A model generated the notes under the pieces. It saw only the letters and a list, made by a program, of their open reading frames with translations, was not told the origin of the DNA and did no database searches. 16,249 nucleotides of DNA from JBAXLO01 sp037134755 (GTDB lineage: Bacteria > Bacteroidota > Bacteroidia > Bacteroidales > JACABE01): contig JBAXLO010000091.1 in NCBI GenBank assembly GCA_037134755.1, forward strand, positions 1-16,249. The letters are read 5' to 3'. The translations under genes were made by a program, and so were the position numbers. Positions 1 to 7,836 of the stretch are shown piece after piece; positions within the stretch are counted from its first letter, which is position 1, and every line of letters starts with the position of its first letter.

Positions 1-55
1 TTATGTAAATTAATATGCAAAGTTCCGTAGGAACGATATATATCGTTCCTACGGA
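1..55. repeat. Direct repeat copy 1 with 32-bp perfect palindrome
   Basis: The first 55 bases are repeated exactly at 200-254. The repeat may be longer, because this copy is cut by the window edge. Inside it, 24-55 is a perfect inverted repeat built from two head-to-head copies of a unit that starts TCCGTAGGAACGATAT. Each unit itself contains a mini-hairpin, TTCC-gta-GGAA. No transposase lies nearby. It looks like an interspersed palindromic (REP-like) element. Confidence 0.85.
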
Positions 56-61
56 GACAAT

Positions 62-101
62 TGATTTAGTGATTTAGTGATTGGGCGATTTGGTGATTTA
101 A
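62..101. repeat. 8-bp tandem repeat, five units
   Basis: There are five consecutive 8-bp units. Two are TGATTTAG, followed by the diverged units TGATTGGG, CGATTTGG and TGATTTAA. The unit length is not a multiple of three and no ORF covers the tract. It is probably a non-coding microsatellite-type tract. Confidence 0.75.
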
Positions 102-113
102 ATAAAATGTTTT

Positions 114-199
114 CCACTACAGAGTGGTGGTATATTTATAGAAAATGGAGACCTACATGAAAGTTTCCACACCAGAGGTGTGATATATTGGTAGAAATA
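114..199 (-). repeat. Two REP-like hairpin elements with a shared leader
   Basis: There are two small hairpins: CCACT-acag-AGTGG (114-127) and CACACC-aga-GGTGTG (168-182). Read on the minus strand, each is preceded by a similar leader: TTTCTATAAATATACCA for the first and ATTTCTACCAATATAT for the second. The stems differ in sequence while the leader is kept. The same pattern occurs on the plus strand at 8593-8624 and 8691-8719, on the other side of the defence genes. The family assignment is my own comparison within this window. Confidence 0.6.
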
Positions 200-257
200 T
201 TATGTAAATTAATATGCAAAGTTCCGTAGGAACGATATATATCGTTCCTACGGAACT
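200..257. repeat. Direct repeat copy 2 with 38-bp perfect palindrome
   Basis: This is the second copy of the 55-bp repeat found at 1-55. Here the palindrome is longer: 220-257 is a perfect 38-bp inverted repeat, extended because the flanking AG at 220-221 pairs with CT at 256-257. As RNA or single-stranded DNA it would form a very stable hairpin or cruciform. The copies are separated by about 145 bp, which includes the two smaller hairpins. Confidence 0.85.
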
Positions 258-543
258 CTAAAAATATATTGTATGCTTTATGCTACCGATATTCTATCCT
301 TAACAGGATAATGGGATCTTACGAATTGTAACATAAAAAACGTTGGACAATGGTGACTGTTGGGACAAATATATGTAGTTGAAAACTACATTTTATACGT
401 TCGAAGTTCGGAGACTTCGAACAACAGCTACATACTACGACTAACAGGGAGCTGATATGAAAAATGTTGTTTGATGAAATCATCATTATCTTTTATTTTA
501 GATGTATTGTTTTCCATTTTGCTTCTTTATGCTTGTTTACATA
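258..543. other. Gene-poor stretch with hairpins downstream of the restriction operon
   Basis: This AT-rich stretch lies downstream of the restriction operon, which is read leftward. It holds two clear hairpins. One has a 7-bp stem, TGTAGTT-gaa-AACTACA (374-390). The other has a 9-bp stem, GTTCGAAGT/ACTTCGAAC, with a 6-nt loop (399-422). Neither is followed by a good T-run on the minus strand, so terminator activity is uncertain. The only coding candidate is a 29-codon ORF at 428-517. Confidence 0.5.
428..517 (-). CDS. Possible 29-residue ORF or gene stump after the restriction operon
   Basis: The ORF starts with ATG at 517-515 on the minus strand, 26 nt after the helicase stop and in the same direction, and ends with TAG at 430-428. 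The peptide begins MENNTSKIKDNDDF and ends YQLPVSRSM. Its composition, a charged start followed by mixed polar and hydrophobic residues, resembles the beginning of a normal soluble protein rather than random AT-rich sequence. An AAGAAG stretch about 5 nt upstream could serve as a weak ribosome site. It may be a truncated fourth gene of the operon, or chance. No function can be assigned. Confidence 0.25.
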   Translation of the reverse strand: MENNTSKIKDNDDFIKQHFSYQLPVSRSM

Positions 544-3042
544 TCAATCTTCATTCACAAAACTCTCTTTATAATCTTTTGAACTTAAAACGGTATCATA
601 TAGACCAACGTTATCGTCTTCATGTTTATTAATACCTATATATGATAAGCTTGAATCTTCGTAACGTTTAAATTTATATACTGCATCATTCATTAATGCA
701 CTATTAAAAACGCCAAGACTTACTAATAACTCAAAATCTTTAACAGATAAACCTGTTACTTTTTTAAATAAACCGGGTTCAAGTTGAGTAATTACATCTT
801 TTAAGCATCTCTCTCTATAGTCAGTTAAATACATGAAAACAGGTATACGGGTTGCAAACTTAATAAGCTTTTCCTGTATTTGCTTTCGCAGATTTTTGTA
901 TTCTTTTTCTTCTGCTGTAAGTTCTTTCTTTTCTTTATCTGAAAGTTCCCTTTCATTTGCTTCTTTCTTGGTTTTCTTTACAGATTCAGACTTATTTATT
1001 ATAGTTTCTATATCCTGATTTAAATTTCTGAAACCTTCAATACTCATTAATGCTTTCATTGCATCAGGGTTGTTCATCAAACGTTGCAATGTATTGTTAT
1101 CAACATTAACTAATAAAGCACTTTCCCAACGACGAGCCAATAATGTTGCAGTAGTTCCACTCATTGCCATGTCCAGTATTCCTGCTGCATCCACTTGTTT
1201 CATCGAACTACCATCATAAGCAAGAACTGGTAAGAAATGAATAAACTCTTCAACTTTCTTTTCAGGATTTGTTTCGTCAACATTCAAACGGCAACTGTAA
1301 TCTGCAATCTGACGCAATGCTCTATCAGGAGCAAAATCGAAAACGTAACATTCTTCTTTTATTATTTCCTCTTTATTAGGCGATTTACTGTCAGGATTTT
1401 TTATTGTCCAAGGTGACTGTACCCTAAAAGCTGCCTGAAAATAAGTTTCAGGACTTGAGGAATTACGTAACATCAGAATACCTGTCCATGGTTTTACTGT
1501 AACACCTGTAGTTAACTTACCACACGAAAGTGTAATTGTTTTTGTCAGTAATGGACTGTCCATAGCATCCTGCACAGGAGGAAGTGCATCTACACCTATA
1601 CCGGCACTAATACCTGCAGCAACAATAACAGTATAATCCTGATAAAATTTGTTTTGTTTCTTTCTTATTAGGTTTCTCATTGCATAACATGAGGCTACAG
1701 TAGGTAAAAACCAAAATGTATGCGAAAGCACATTTAATAATCTGGAATCCGAAAAAGGCATTGGAGGTTTTTTTGCACCTAATTTTAGATTGTCAATTGT
1801 TGTTTCTAAAAACGAACCACGAATTAAATCCAGCCATTTCTGGACTTCATCTTCATATTTATATATCGCTTTGTTGCCCTCTCCTTCAGCACTAAAGAAA
1901 ACGTTTAAATCAAATTCGTCAAACTCTCCTTTCATTGCTATTTCTCTGATAGAATCGGGCAATTGATAAGTTAACATCACCATTCTTGGTAACGAAGCAT
2001 AAGGATTGCTTTCGCCTTTCCAGTTTTCTTTGGCTCTTTGCTCGTCTGAATATGTCCAGTTATAAATCTGTTCTTCTATAAATTCGCCGGAAGCTATGGC
2101 TCTGAATGGAGTTCCTGACAAATACAAATATCCATTTGTAGTAATTGGCATGCTTTCTTCATCAAAGTATTCTATACCCTCGCCTTCGGCAAAATGAATT
2201 TCTTTTTTATCTTCCGATTCAAATAAATCTTTTGCATTATCACGCCATGCACCATAATGGTATTCATCAAATATAACACAATCCCAATTGGTAGCATGTA
2301 CCCATTCGTTTCTTGCTTTTATTCCTCCAGCTTCGTTTTTTCCTAAATAATCCTGAAATGAACCAAAGCATACAATGGGCTTTTTAGTATCTGCATCCTC
2401 TAATCTTAATCCGTTGCGGGAGATAAATTGCCAACCTTCAAAATCAATATGAGTTTGCAAATCTTCTTCCCAGGCACTTTGTACAGCAGGTTTAAAGGTA
2501 AGAACTAATATTTTCTTCCATCCCAGTTTCTTTGCTAACTGATAGGCAGCAAAAGTTTTTCCGAAACGCATCTTTGCATTCCATAAAAAGTGGGGTGTTT
2601 TATTTGGATTTTCTTCTTTAAAGCTATTGAAATAAGTAATTGTTTTATCTATAGCTTCTTTTTGTTCAGGTCTTAATTTAAAATCAAGTGTTCGATTATC
2701 TTCATTTCGTACTCCATTCTTAATTGCTAGTATTGCAGCTTTTACTTCTTTTGTAGTACATAGAAACCATTCTCCTTCTTGGTTTTTAATGCCTTGTTTG
2801 CGTAAATATTTATGAACTTCATGGTCAGTAAAGTTACTGCCATCATTACGCATTGCAGATTCCTCTAATACTATATTGTATTTTACTCTGCTTGTTTTTA
2901 ATTGCTCTTCAATTCTGTTTTTGGAGGTTCTACTTGTATAACCAACTTTCAACAAGCCTTTGTGGCTTTCTACATCTATCAATTCGTAGGCATAAATCGT
3001 AGGATTTGCCTCTGGTCTTTGTGGGAAAAATTTATCACTCAT
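544..3042 (-). CDS. GIY-YIG nuclease / superfamily 2 helicase restriction protein
   Basis: This 832-residue protein is probably the DNA-translocating and cleaving subunit of the restriction system. The N-terminus (about 15-105) looks like a GIY-YIG/T5orf172 domain: IYAYEL, LLKVGYTSR, R43, H77 and a GEWF motif with E91. A DEAD/DEAH-type helicase core follows, with a Walker A-like RFGKT (159-163), motif II DEYH (259-262), motif III SGTPF (319-323), motif V TTGVTV (521-526) and a motif VI-like QAAFR (546-550). A charged Lys/Glu-rich segment near 690-725 is probably helical or coiled coil. The ATG start overlaps the upstream methylase by 8 bp, indicating translational coupling. The domain assignment is firm. 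Which domain cuts DNA, and the system's subtype, are inference. Confidence 0.85.
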   Translation of the reverse strand: MSDKFFPQRPEANPTIYAYELIDVESHKGLLKVGYTSRTSKNRIEEQLKTSRVKYNIVLEESAMRNDGSNFTDHEVHKYLRKQGIKNQEGEWFLCTTKEVKAAILAIKNGVRNEDNRTLDFKLRPEQKEAIDKTITYFNSFKEENPNKTPHFLWNAKMRFGKTFAAYQLAKKLGWKKILVLTFKPAVQSAWEEDLQTHIDFEGWQFISRNGLRLEDADTKKPIVCFGSFQDYLGKNEAGGIKARNEWVHATNWDCVIFDEYHYGAWRDNAKDLFESEDKKEIHFAEGEGIEYFDEESMPITTNGYLYLSGTPFRAIASGEFIEEQIYNWTYSDEQRAKENWKGESNPYASLPRMVMLTYQLPDSIREIAMKGEFDEFDLNVFFSAEGEGNKAIYKYEDEVQKWLDLIRGSFLETTIDNLKLGAKKPPMPFSDSRLLNVLSHTFWFLPTVASCYAMRNLIRKKQNKFYQDYTVIVAAGISAGIGVDALPPVQDAMDSPLLTKTITLSCGKLTTGVTVKPWTGILMLRNSSSPETYFQAAFRVQSPWTIKNPDSKSPNKEEIIKEECYVFDFAPDRALRQIADYSCRLNVDETNPEKKVEEFIHFLPVLAYDGSSMKQVDAAGILDMAMSGTTATLLARRWESALLVNVDNNTLQRLMNNPDAMKALMSIEGFRNLNQDIETIINKSESVKKTKKEANERELSDKEKKELTAEEKEYKNLRKQIQEKLIKFATRIPVFMYLTDYRERCLKDVITQLEPGLFKKVTGLSVKDFELLVSLGVFNSALMNDAVYKFKRYEDSSLSYIGINKHEDDNVGLYDTVLSSKDYKESFVNED

Positions 3043-4543
3043 TTTCTAAATCCATTGGGCGAATTAAAGAATCAATAAATAATTGTTCCTCCTCAGTTAT
3101 ACCATATTTCTCATAGAGTTTCTCATCTAGCCAAGTTTCATTAAAATCTTGAATAGGAACAAAAGTATAAACTTTACTTGTAGCATGTTGAGTTGGTTTA
3201 TTAAGTAATACTAGAAATCTTAAAAACTTGGTAGTTAAATATATTTCTAAATTCCTTGCTTCTTTTTCATTATTAAAAACTCCTGCAACTAAATATGTTT
3301 CGGTACATGCACTATTTGGTAGAGCAATAAAAGGTTTTCCAAGTATTTGATGTGGAAACGAATCACTACCACTTCCTAATGGTGGAATTAAAACTTTGTA
3401 ATATTTAACAATATCATAATTATTTTTTATTTCATCTTTTTTTATAAAACCAATTCCTCCATTCTGATAAAGTGTTATTGAATTATTGAATTGGTTTGCT
3501 TTTCCTTTATATGTTGTTTCTAATCCAAATGGCTTTCTTGCACTAATCTTTTCTTTTAGAGATTGTTCTCCAAAAGATTGTACTTTTTTCAAAATAGATA
3601 TTGCCTCATTATAACGGATAAATGTTTCACAACCTTTTTCAAGAAGTGGTCGTGTCATCTCTGAAACAAAAGAGCCTTTTCTTGAAGTAATCACTTTACA
3701 ATTACCCTTATTATCTCTATCCCATAAAAAATAACAAACTCCACCTTTAATTTGAACACCAGGAAAACAATCAATTGCTTCTGGAAAATCAACAATTTGT
3801 CTAATTCTACTATCATTTAACATTGTATCTCTAAAATCATCCATCCCCTTTCCACCAGAATACCAACGAGCTGGTATAATCATTGATAAAAATCTAGGAT
3901 TCATTTTTATAGCTTGTTCAACAAATTTATGATAAATAGCTGTTGCACTTGTACCAAAACCGCCATCACTTAATTGGTATGGTGGATTCCCAACAATAAC
4001 ATCAAATTTCATATTAAATAGTATTTCTGGTTTTAAAGTATGGATAAATTTATATGCATGTGTTTCTAATGTTTTATCTCTATCATATATCTCCTTAGTT
4101 GCTCCACAATAAGTGCATTTATCGTTTAGCCATGTATGTTCAATGCGTTCATAAATAATATTGCCTTGTTCGTTATTAAAAGTTTCGCATATAGTATATT
4201 TACTATTTGCAGCTTTAGAGCAATAAACTGTTCTACGTGATAATAAAGAGGTGAGTTCAGTAATAGCAATACCGAATAATTGATTAGTAAAAATATGATT
4301 TATGCGTTCCTGCTTGTCTGGTATTTGCTTTTCTAAACCAATCATCAATCGTTTTGCAATTTCACGAAGAAAAACACCTGACTTGCTTACAGGGTCAAGA
4401 AATTTAGCATTTTTGTTTTCCCAAAGTTCTTTGGGTAATAAATCTAATATCTGGTTTGTCAGATTGGGTGGTGTAAACACTTCGTCGTTGCTCAAATTGG
4501 CAAGACACGAAAGCACATCTGGATTATAATTAGTCTGTATCAT
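3035..4543 (-). CDS. Eco57I-type N6-adenine DNA methyltransferase
   Basis: This 502-residue protein is predicted to transfer methyl groups from S-adenosylmethionine to adenine in the recognition site. It has a motif X-like NDEVFTPP (19-26), a variant motif I DPVSKSGVF (50-58, where DPACGSGTF is typical) and a textbook catalytic motif IV NPPY (186-189) followed by QLSDGG. A CTYC pair (143-146) between motifs I and IV may bind zinc together with nearby Cys or His residues. The C-terminal third (about 330-490) probably forms the target-recognition region, as in TaqI/Eco57I-like enzymes. Its start overlaps the upstream gene by 4 bp (ATGA), and its end overlaps the helicase by 8 bp. It is therefore the middle gene of a coupled operon and the likely modification and specificity subunit. 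Confidence 0.88.
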   Translation of the reverse strand: MIQTNYNPDVLSCLANLSNDEVFTPPNLTNQILDLLPKELWENKNAKFLDPVSKSGVFLREIAKRLMIGLEKQIPDKQERINHIFTNQLFGIAITELTSLLSRRTVYCSKAANSKYTICETFNNEQGNIIYERIEHTWLNDKCTYCGATKEIYDRDKTLETHAYKFIHTLKPEILFNMKFDVIVGNPPYQLSDGGFGTSATAIYHKFVEQAIKMNPRFLSMIIPARWYSGGKGMDDFRDTMLNDSRIRQIVDFPEAIDCFPGVQIKGGVCYFLWDRDNKGNCKVITSRKGSFVSEMTRPLLEKGCETFIRYNEAISILKKVQSFGEQSLKEKISARKPFGLETTYKGKANQFNNSITLYQNGGIGFIKKDEIKNNYDIVKYYKVLIPPLGSGSDSFPHQILGKPFIALPNSACTETYLVAGVFNNEKEARNLEIYLTTKFLRFLVLLNKPTQHATSKVYTFVPIQDFNETWLDEKLYEKYGITEEEQLFIDSLIRPMDLENE

Positions 4544-5205
4544 AAGGCAAGTTTTAGGAAGTCAATTAAAGGGTAATCTTTTATAGGCTCATCTATAACC
4601 CCTGGTTGTCCTTCATCATTAAATTCAAGTAGGAATTGATGCGATTTTTCAACTAAAAATTTAAAAATATAATCCCTTCGTTTAAGATAAGTTCCATTTA
4701 TCATTTTCCATTCTGTAAACACAATCGGCTTTTTAGTTAATGGGTTAGTAAAGTCTAAAGCATTGCCCCATAAAATATTTCTATTGAGAATATATTTAAT
4801 GCTTTTCAGATATTCCATTTTACAATTAGTACCGAATAGCTTTAAATATTTCTTTGAGAAAATGGAGAACAGACGCTCTTTACATTCATTTGCATTATCC
4901 TCTAAAATATCTACACCATATAAACTAGCAATAGCAATTAATGCATAGCGTTCAAATTCTATTTGACTTTTGCCATATCGATTATCAACTACCTCTAATT
5001 TTCTTACCAATACTTCTACTAAAAAATTACCATTGCCACAGGCAGGTTCAAGAAATGTTGAATCAATTCTTTCCGTTTCCTGCTTCACCAAATCAAGCAT
5101 TGCATTCACTTCACGTTGAGCTGTAAATACTTCTCCATGATCGGCAACCCTCTTCTTTGACTTTACTTGGTCATCATTAGTAATATTTGTTGCTTCATCC
5201 TGCAT
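4540..5205 (-). CDS. Short N6-adenine methylase-like protein lacking motif IV
   Basis: This 221-residue protein is the first gene of the restriction operon. It has the SAM-binding half of an adenine methylase: a motif X-like GEVFT (24-28), motif I EPACGNGNF (53-61), an acidic loop residue in YGVDI (D99) and a motif III-like LWGNALDF (145-152). No NPPY/NPPF/DPPY motif follows, so it probably cannot methylate DNA alone. It may be a partner or regulatory subunit of the complete methylase encoded next, or a SAM sensor. Annotation pipelines often call such proteins restriction endonuclease subunit M. The missing catalytic motif is visible in the sequence. The role is inference. Confidence 0.75.
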   Translation of the reverse strand: MQDEATNITNDDQVKSKKRVADHGEVFTAQREVNAMLDLVKQETERIDSTFLEPACGNGNFLVEVLVRKLEVVDNRYGKSQIEFERYALIAIASLYGVDILEDNANECKERLFSIFSKKYLKLFGTNCKMEYLKSIKYILNRNILWGNALDFTNPLTKKPIVFTEWKMINGTYLKRRDYIFKFLVEKSHQFLLEFNDEGQPGVIDEPIKDYPLIDFLKLAL

Positions 5206-5254
5206 TGTTGACTTATATATTATATAGTGTATACGATTTATTATAAAAACTTTC

Positions 5255-5262
5255 CAAAAGTA
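5255..5262 (-). promoter_or_regulatory. Candidate -7 element of the restriction operon promoter
   Basis: Read on the minus strand this is TACTTTTG, an exact match to the Bacteroidota -7 consensus TAnnTTTG. It sits about 50 nt upstream of the first methylase ATG. No convincing TTTG is seen 19-21 nt further upstream, so only half of the promoter is supported. Confidence 0.4.
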
Positions 5263-5340
5263 CTAAAACCTTTTGAATTAATGAGGGAATATAAATATAA
5301 AAAGTTTTATAAATAGTCACATCCTTTAAACAAAGGGATA

Positions 5341-5376
5341 AAAAAAACGCCCTGCTAAAAAGCAGAGCGTTTTTAA
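5341..5376. terminator. Bidirectional terminator between CBASS and restriction operons
   Basis: The 14-bp stem pairs 5343-5356 with 5361-5374 and has a single mismatch (C5351/A5366) around an AAAA loop. A-rich and T-rich flanks give a U-tract on either strand. It lies just after the last CBASS gene, read leftward, and should insulate the restriction operon downstream. Confidence 0.85.
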
Positions 5377-5395
5377 TTATTATAATTTTCAGACA

Positions 5396-5827
5396 CTATT
5401 TCTCATTTATTTTATGAGGAACAAATGGATGTTCCCAATTCCCTGTTATACAATATAACTCATAATAAACAAACCATTCATGAGTCCAAGGTATAATTGT
5501 ATCAAATAAATGACAATTAATATTCCAATTAAGATCTGATTTATGGTAAAGGCAAAGTGATTTGCTTTTTTGATACATATGAATATCATCATTGTATTCA
5601 ATATTAGGATATCTAATTGTCACTTGTGGTGCCTTTACAGGATCATATTTTATTCTATATTTATAGTTAATAGAAAATTCAGTAGGTTTATATTCACCAT
5701 AACAATAAAGAATACCATTTTGCAACTCAAATTTTATAAAATCATAATGTTGTTTGAGTAAAGTTCTTTCTCTATTTATAATTAAATAATAATTTATAGG
5801 ATGTTTTGGTTGATATTTTTTAGTCAC
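5396..5827 (-). CDS. CBASS E2-like ubiquitin-conjugating-type protein
   Basis: This 143-residue protein resembles the stand-alone prokaryotic E2-like proteins of short type II CBASS. The pattern is a beta-rich core (about 10-80), then SKSLCLYHKSD with the likely active-site Cys92, then a helical IIPWTHEWFVYYELYCITGNW segment (111-131 region) typical of the family's C-terminal helices. In this family the E2 forms a thioester with, and attaches, the C-terminus of the CD-NTase, which tunes its activity. No E1 or JAB gene is adjacent. The start is GTG at 5827. It overlaps the CD-NTase stop by 8 bp, and the next in-frame Met (about residue 84) would remove most of the fold. The assignment is from remembered family patterns, not from a search. 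Confidence 0.75.
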   Translation of the reverse strand: MTKKYQPKHPINYYLIINRERTLLKQHYDFIKFELQNGILYCYGEYKPTEFSINYKYRIKYDPVKAPQVTIRYPNIEYNDDIHMYQKSKSLCLYHKSDLNWNINCHLFDTIIPWTHEWFVYYELYCITGNWEHPFVPHKINEK

Positions 5828-6827
5828 CGTAATTTTTATGTTTTAAATTTGAGACACCAGAATTATCTTGTATATTACCTAATCGGTCTGTTTTTGCAGT
5901 CCCAGTCAAAATTGCAGTACTCATATTTCTAAGAGCTTGTTCTTTTGAATCAACATCTTCATCAACACCCAATGGAAAGTAGATTCCTAAATGTTTTTTC
6001 CAAAGTTTACTTGCACTTAGTTGATTTTTTTCATTATCAATAGCTGTATTTGCATCATTTATAAAATCATCAAGTGAGTTAAGAAAATTGTTTTTTCTAG
6101 TCTCATCATAGTCTTCAAATAAATTATCAAAAGGGACAACTGGCATGATACAAGACCAATTAAAGGAAAGAACATTTTTTATCTCTTTTAGTGTATCTCT
6201 CAAAGCAATATCATCTCTATCATTATATTTTATAGACTTTTCTGCAAGAACTGACATCACTAACCCACATGGCATTTTGTTTCTCTTGTTATCACCCCAG
6301 GCTTTTAGGTATCGTACAATTCTAACAAGCTGACCTTTATCATCTCTTTTATTTTTAAACCATTCTATAAATTCCTTAGGGTCACTTTCTTCCCAATCGT
6401 TGTTTTTAATAGCTAAATTAGGATGATTATCATTTACTTGTTTATAATAAACTGGTAGATCAATATGATAATCTCCCTTATATAAAACTCTTATGCATTT
6501 TCTTCTGTGTTCTGGACTTGATGATGTTGCATTATATACAGCATCTTTAACCCACCCTTGGATTGTTGTTCCTGATACATTTGGCTTAATTTGGAAATAT
6601 ACACCATCATCCATATCACATTCATCATCTTTAGTTCTTATCATAGTCCCTAATTTACTAGAGCCCTGAGTAAAAAAAGTAGGTTTGTAATCTGCGTGAT
6701 TTTTCGCAAAGTCATTTCTTATCTTGTCTCTTAAATCACTTTTTGATGTTTTTAACTTTGATTTTTTAGTTGGTGTAACATTTAATTCACCATTAAATTT
6801 TTTAAAAAGATTATTACAATTTGCCAT
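5820..6827 (-). CDS. CD-NTase (cGAS/DncV-like nucleotidyltransferase) of CBASS
   Basis: This 335-residue enzyme is predicted to make a cyclic oligonucleotide alarm signal from nucleoside triphosphates during phage infection. The nucleotidyltransferase signature is intact: QGSSKLGT (54-61), the Asp pair in CDMDDGVYF (D71 and D73) and a third Asp in HIDLPVYY (D123). A helical OAS1-C-like region follows (about 150-310). The protein ends in HKNYGD, an exposed tail of the sort used by E2-type partners for conjugation. The gene overlaps capV upstream by 14 bp and the E2 gene downstream by 8 bp. A DncV/CdnG-like clade seems likely from the DDGVYF motif and the operon type, but the clade and product (for example a cGAMP isomer) cannot be set from sequence reading. 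Confidence 0.88.
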   Translation of the reverse strand: MANCNNLFKKFNGELNVTPTKKSKLKTSKSDLRDKIRNDFAKNHADYKPTFFTQGSSKLGTMIRTKDDECDMDDGVYFQIKPNVSGTTIQGWVKDAVYNATSSSPEHRRKCIRVLYKGDYHIDLPVYYKQVNDNHPNLAIKNNDWEESDPKEFIEWFKNKRDDKGQLVRIVRYLKAWGDNKRNKMPCGLVMSVLAEKSIKYNDRDDIALRDTLKEIKNVLSFNWSCIMPVVPFDNLFEDYDETRKNNFLNSLDDFINDANTAIDNEKNQLSASKLWKKHLGIYFPLGVDEDVDSKEQALRNMSTAILTGTAKTDRLGNIQDNSGVSNLKHKNYGD

Positions 6828-7821
6828 CTTCTTGAGTTTTGTATGTTTTATAAGTTTTGAAAAATGTTTCTATTTCAGTTTTAATTCTATATTGTGCACC
6901 TGTAGACTTACCTAAATGATTTAATAATGATATAGCATTTTTTGACGCAATATCCATTTCTATTTCTTGGCTTTGTTGCACCGATAACACTGGCGAAGGA
7001 ATACGAAAATAATAACCAGGAGGGTTGGTGTATTTTACTAATTTTTCCATTAGAAATTCGGTAAAAAAACTTTGACCATTTAAAGATGTTTGAATAATTT
7101 TATCACGCCAACCTATAAAAGATTTGTTTTGTCTTATATTAGTATTCCAACCAGATGGTTTATTAATACTTGATATTGATAAGATACTATATGTAGAATA
7201 ATTTTTTCCTGGACCAACAAAATGTTCTAAAGCCTCTAATAATCCCACAAAAGATGGATTATTGCACCAAACACCTCCATCTATATAATGTGCATCACCT
7301 ATTTTTGCAATAGGAAAGAACGTTGGTGCTGCAGATGTTGCTAAACCTACATCAACCATTTTAATATCTCTATCCATATGAAATTTTCCTTCCTTGTGTG
7401 GATATTTAAACATTCTCGGCATACCTTTAGTCAAGTTAAAACTTGGAATACATAAAAGAGTATGAGCATGACCTAAAGTCAAATCCTCAAACATTTGTAT
7501 GAATGCTCTCTTTAATTTAGCATTGTTGTATTTGCCAAAAAATAACGTTTGTTTTAATGTCCTATATAATCTAGAATAGAATCTATTTTTTGTGAATATT
7601 TTTGGTCCTTCTTCATTATAAAATTTAACTATCTCAGATGAAGGTTTCTTTATACTTAAACCCATCGCAATGAGTCCACCAGTTGAAGTTCCACAAATCA
7701 TATCAAAATAATCTGATATAGGCCCATATTGCTCCTCAAGTTGTTGAATAATTAATGCCGAATAAAGACCTTTTATTCCACCTCCATCAATTGACAATAT
7801 CTTAAATGTTTTATTTTCCAT
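6814..7821 (-). CDS. capV: CapV-type patatin-like phospholipase, CBASS effector
   Basis: This 335-residue member of the patatin family is the probable killing effector of the CBASS operon. When bound by the cyclic nucleotide it would hydrolyse membrane phospholipids and collapse the infected cell. The sequence has the oxyanion loop DGGGIKG (12-18), the nucleophile elbow GTSTGG with Ser46, and the DGG motif with Asp181 completing the Ser-Asp dyad. Length and motif spacing fit known CapV proteins. No signal peptide or strong membrane helix is visible. It begins 15 bp after the J-domain gene and overlaps the CD-NTase gene by 14 bp, so the effector and its activating synthase are translationally coupled. 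Confidence 0.9.
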   Translation of the reverse strand: MENKTFKILSIDGGGIKGLYSALIIQQLEEQYGPISDYFDMICGTSTGGLIAMGLSIKKPSSEIVKFYNEEGPKIFTKNRFYSRLYRTLKQTLFFGKYNNAKLKRAFIQMFEDLTLGHAHTLLCIPSFNLTKGMPRMFKYPHKEGKFHMDRDIKMVDVGLATSAAPTFFPIAKIGDAHYIDGGVWCNNPSFVGLLEALEHFVGPGKNYSTYSILSISSINKPSGWNTNIRQNKSFIGWRDKIIQTSLNGQSFFTEFLMEKLVKYTNPPGYYFRIPSPVLSVQQSQEIEMDIASKNAISLLNHLGKSTGAQYRIKTEIETFFKTYKTYKTQEDGKL

Positions 7822-7836
7822 AATTATATATTATCT

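Noticed and set aside
1..257. Insertion sequence ends
   Set aside because: The palindromic repeats could mark transposon ends, but there is no transposase or transposase fragment in the window and no target-site duplication could be recognised.
428..517. Toxin-antitoxin or leader peptide for the small ORF
   Set aside because: There is no partner ORF, no hydrophobic toxin-like helix and no regulatory codon run. Only a weak hypothetical or stump call is justified.
4302..4529. 75-residue plus-strand ORF inside the Eco57I-type methylase gene
   Set aside because: It is antisense to a well-supported methylase reading frame, with no promoter and no recognisable motif. Several other antisense ORFs of 60-90 codons within the large genes were rejected for the same reason.
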